From Deinococcales bacterium (lineage in GTDB: Bacteria > Deinococcota > Deinococci > Deinococcales > JAAFIG01): a DNA stretch of 64,000 bases. The notes beneath the pieces are model-generated. The model was not told the DNA's origin. It did not search any database and saw only the letters and a list, made by a program, of their open reading frames with translations. Below are positions 61,894 through 64,000 of this stretch, one piece after another; position 1 is the first letter of the stretch, and each line of letters opens with the position of its first letter. The position numbers and the translations under genes are program-made. The stretch covers positions 1-64,000 of the forward strand of contig JAAFIG010000005.1 in NCBI GenBank assembly GCA_013298595.1. The letters run 5' to 3'.

Positions 61894-64000
61894 TTAGTAC
61901 CTAAATGTGCCCAGATTAATCGGAATTGCACCAATGGTGATTTCTCGAGTGATAGCTGTTGTGGTGACTGGGAAAGTATACAAAGTTGTGTTGGTTTGGC
62001 AACTGTAACCAATTGGCACAGGATGACAAACATAGTACTCGCCTGTTCCGTTTTGGTCTGCATCAATGACGGTTTCAATGGCGTAATTGCCAGTGGGTAC
62101 TGTGCTGTTAAACCTGAACTTGTAGCCTTGTTCAGGAACCCATTTCATGACTTGTCGTCCAGCAGTTGTATATGCTGTGGCAGCATTGTTGAGTTGAAGT
62201 AATGCAATATAGGCTCGTCCTGCGTCTACAGTACCAGCACCTTGTCGGTAATATACAGGAGCAAAGGTATTTTGCGTGCCTGTACTGGCTTGGATACTCC
62301 CAATGTAAGAACCATCAGCTAATCCTGTGCGATTGAGATTGACGTTAATGGTCACACTGCTATTGCCTGCGATGTTGCCTGTGGCACTACCCGAAACATC
62401 ACCACTAATAAAGGCATTTGAACCACTGAGTGTGTATGTTCCAGCGGTACTCGAGAGGTTGCGTAAAGTCATTGTACCTGTGGTGGTGCTTGCTCCAAAA
62501 TCTAATCCAGGGTTGGTGGTTGTTCCCGAAGCATTGTACTCGAGTTGTAAGAACGCACCAATTGGGTTGTTGCTTATAGCTGCTGCTATGGCAGCAACGG
62601 CGTTGACTGCACCTGCTCCGCAACCACTATCGCAACCAGAACCAGCGGGAATGGGTGTCGCGGTGCTTTGTAAGTAAAAAGTGGCTTGTTGCAAATTGAG
62701 TTTAGGTAAACTGTTGGCTACTCGAGCAGCGTTCATTAAGCCAATAATGCCAACAATGTGTGGTGTTGCCATGCTTGTTCCTTGGTATTCGGTGTAGCCC
62801 CACGGGGCAGCTCCGCAACCTGTAGTTGGGTCAGGTGGTGTTTGTCCATTGGCATTGCAACCAAGGGTAGAAAGAACGCCATTAGGTGTTGTGGCACTGT
62901 TAAAATCGCCACCAGGAGCAGCAATTTCTACAGCAGAACCATAATTGGAATAATAAGCGCGTTTTACGCCAGGTCCTAGAGCCGCCACAGTTAAAACATT
63001 GCGTTGACCCGCTGGAGCGTAACCATAAGCATTGTCGTTGTCGTTACCAGCTGCGACCACAAGGACTTTACCAGCGGTGTTGACATCATCGGCTGCGTCT
63101 TGGTATGCCTGATCTACTCCAGCTCCACCTAGGCTCATGTTGAGAATATCCGCAGGATTTGGATTGGTGATGCTTGTATTGCCTGAACCTGTATTAACAG
63201 TAACTGGTAAACCAGCTGCCCAACGCATGGCTCGAGTAATGTCGGAGGTGGAACCACCACTAGGTCCTAATACTCGGACTGCCATCATGCGGCTGCTCCA
63301 GTTAATGCCTGCAATACCAAGATTGTTGTTGCTACAAGCCCCGATTGTGCCTGCAACGTGGGTTCCATGCAAGCTGGTATCAGCGTATGGTCCAAGGTCG
63401 TAAGGGTCGTCATCATCGAAGGTGTTGGCTTCGACACTGCTGGCATAGGAAACAAAATCAAAGCCGGGTAACCATCTGTTGGTTGCACCAGAACCACAGT
63501 ATAAATCTTCGTGGGTGCTGGCTTCTTTGGTGTTATTCACGTCTAAACCAATGTAATCGGCTTTGTTATACAAAATGCCTGTGTCTAAAATAGCAACGAC
63601 TACACTCGAGTCGCCTGTGGTTATATCCCAAGCCGTTGGAATGTTTGCCATTGAGTAATGCCAAAAGTTATTGGGGGTATTAGCAGGAGATTGCACAGGG
63701 TACTTTGGGTCGTTAGGGGTTAGGGTGTGTTTGTATAAATAATTGGGTTGGGCGTATTCAACATCGGCTCGAGTTCGTAATTGTGCAATAAAATCAAGGG
63801 TTGATTGAGCATCTGGGGTTGAAGCCTGAATTGAAGCGATGCCAGCTCGGGGGGGTATACTCGAGCTAGTCACCAAACTGGTGTTCTCAAATAAAGGTTG
63901 TTGATTCAGCACCGATAATGGACGTAACACACCATCGAATGGCAAGGGTTTAAATTTCACAATGGCTTGTCCGATGACAAAACGGGCTTCTGTGGCAATG
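61894..64000 (-). CDS. Subtilisin-like (S8) serine protease, 5' end beyond the window
   Basis: At least 701 residues are visible. The frame stays open to the right edge: before the in-frame GTG at 63960 it encodes TEARFVIGQAIVKFKP, a typical propeptide strand, so the true start is outside. Propeptide (FIAQLRTRADVEYAQPNYLY), catalytic Asp in AILDTGI, His in LHGTHVAGT, Asn-containing VVAAGNDND and Ser in QGTSMATPHIVG. A disulfide-rich segment (GSGCDSGCGAG) and a C-terminal beta domain follow. Secreted protease. Terminator downstream. Confidence 0.93.
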   Translation of the reverse strand, partial: IATEARFVIGQAIVKFKPLPFDGVLRPLSVLNQQPLFENTSLVTSSSIPPRAGIASIQASTPDAQSTLDFIAQLRTRADVEYAQPNYLYKHTLTPNDPKYPVQSPANTPNNFWHYSMANIPTAWDITTGDSSVVVAILDTGILYNKADYIGLDVNNTKEASTHEDLYCGSGATNRWLPGFDFVSYASSVEANTFDDDDPYDLGPYADTSLHGTHVAGTIGACSNNNLGIAGINWSSRMMAVRVLGPSGGSTSDITRAMRWAAGLPVTVNTGSGNTSITNPNPADILNMSLGGAGVDQAYQDAADDVNTAGKVLVVAAGNDNDNAYGYAPAGQRNVLTVAALGPGVKRAYYSNYGSAVEIAAPGGDFNSATTPNGVLSTLGCNANGQTPPDPTTGCGAAPWGYTEYQGTSMATPHIVGIIGLMNAARVANSLPKLNLQQATFYLQSTATPIPAGSGCDSGCGAGAVNAVAAIAAAISNNPIGAFLQLEYNASGTTTNPGLDFGASTTTGTMTLRNLSSTAGTYTLSGSNAFISGDVSGSATGNIAGNSSVTINVNLNRTGLADGSYIGSIQASTGTQNTFAPVYYRQGAGTVDAGRAYIALLQLNNAATAYTTAGRQVMKWVPEQGYKFRFNSTVPTGNYAIETVIDADQNGTGEYYVCHPVPIGYSCQTNTTLYTFPVTTTAITREITIGAIPINLGTFRY

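Larger units (their letters stand above)
1..64000. repeat. Highly iterated palindrome CTCGAG, dispersed over the whole window
   Basis: CTCGAG was counted by eye about 62 times in the first 10 kb, roughly one per 160 bases. At about 43% GC, chance predicts about 2 per 10 kb. Density looks similar through most of the window. In genes it is read as Leu-Glu, as X-Arg-X (GCTCGA, ACTCGA) or as X-Ser-Ser/Arg, so it is not driven by one dipeptide. It also lies between genes and in terminator stems. Near-empty stretches are the barrel gene at 12058-12801 (none), the APC transporter at 18701-20680 (about four) and 46552-47287. The parallel is HIP1 (GCGATCGC) of cyanobacteria. Its function here is unknown. 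Confidence 0.95.

Overview
The window reads as chromosomal DNA from a free-living, double-membraned heterotroph of moderate to low GC (low to mid 40s by eye). I favour a low-GC relative of the Deinococcota, as an inference. The supports are: a PLP-enzyme-like/HRDC fusion resembling one I recall from Deinococcus; a PolX polymerase with a PHP domain; a CsaB-type pyruvyltransferase; luxS next to mtnN; an HspR-type (HAIR) operator on clpB; and about twenty genes whose -10 box (TANNNT) lies only 5-8 bases before the start codon, the layout of leaderless mRNAs known to be abundant in Deinococcus. No rRNA, tRNA, CRISPR array, phage or intact insertion sequence was recognised.

The most pervasive signal is the palindrome CTCGAG. 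I counted about 62 copies in the first 10 kb, where about 2 are expected by base composition. It occurs on both coding strands, in all three codon phases, in intergenic DNA, beside promoters and in terminator stems. It behaves like the cyanobacterial HIP1 palindrome, but with a different sequence. A few genes nearly lack it.

Layout. 0-6 kb: lipoprotein, DUF503 pair, M3 peptidase, ispH and EamA exporter. 6-11 kb: M29 aminopeptidase, lipoprotein, DUF4832 protein and PolX. 11-16.7 kb: two paralogous outer-membrane barrels, adenine deaminase and pyrrolidone carboxyl peptidase fired from one shared -10 palindrome, and two related EF-hand-like envelope proteins. 16.7-25 kb: luxS-mtnN, MarR regulator, APC transporter, csaB with the PLP-like/HRDC gene, and a 7TMR-DISM diguanylate cyclase. 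25-33.8 kb: uricase coupled to a two-domain ABC permease, lipoproteins, M20 peptidase, peroxiredoxin, Wzz-like protein, argF and NUDIX. 33.8-41.3 kb: a frameshifted Pth2-like gene, clpB with operator, Uma2, ftsH, a molybdopterin oxidoreductase and a second GGDEF protein. 41-47.5 kb: NAD-binding epimerase-like protein, ParB-like protein, phosphoesterase, two paralogous secreted proteins and an orphan sugar-binding protein. 47.5-56.5 kb: tsaC, a very long GH13 protein with a histone-H1-like tail and HhH module, a retropepsin pair, asnS, and an AlkD-like protein with a P-loop kinase. 56.5-64 kb: a G8/beta-helix/PA14-like lipoprotein, an alpha/beta hydrolase, a membrane protein and a subtilase cut by the window edge.

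Main themes are envelope and secreted proteins, proteolysis and protein quality control, purine and amino-acid salvage, and c-di-GMP signalling. Intergenic spaces carry well-formed terminators and at least four hairpin-rich elements, two of which look homologous with divergent stems.
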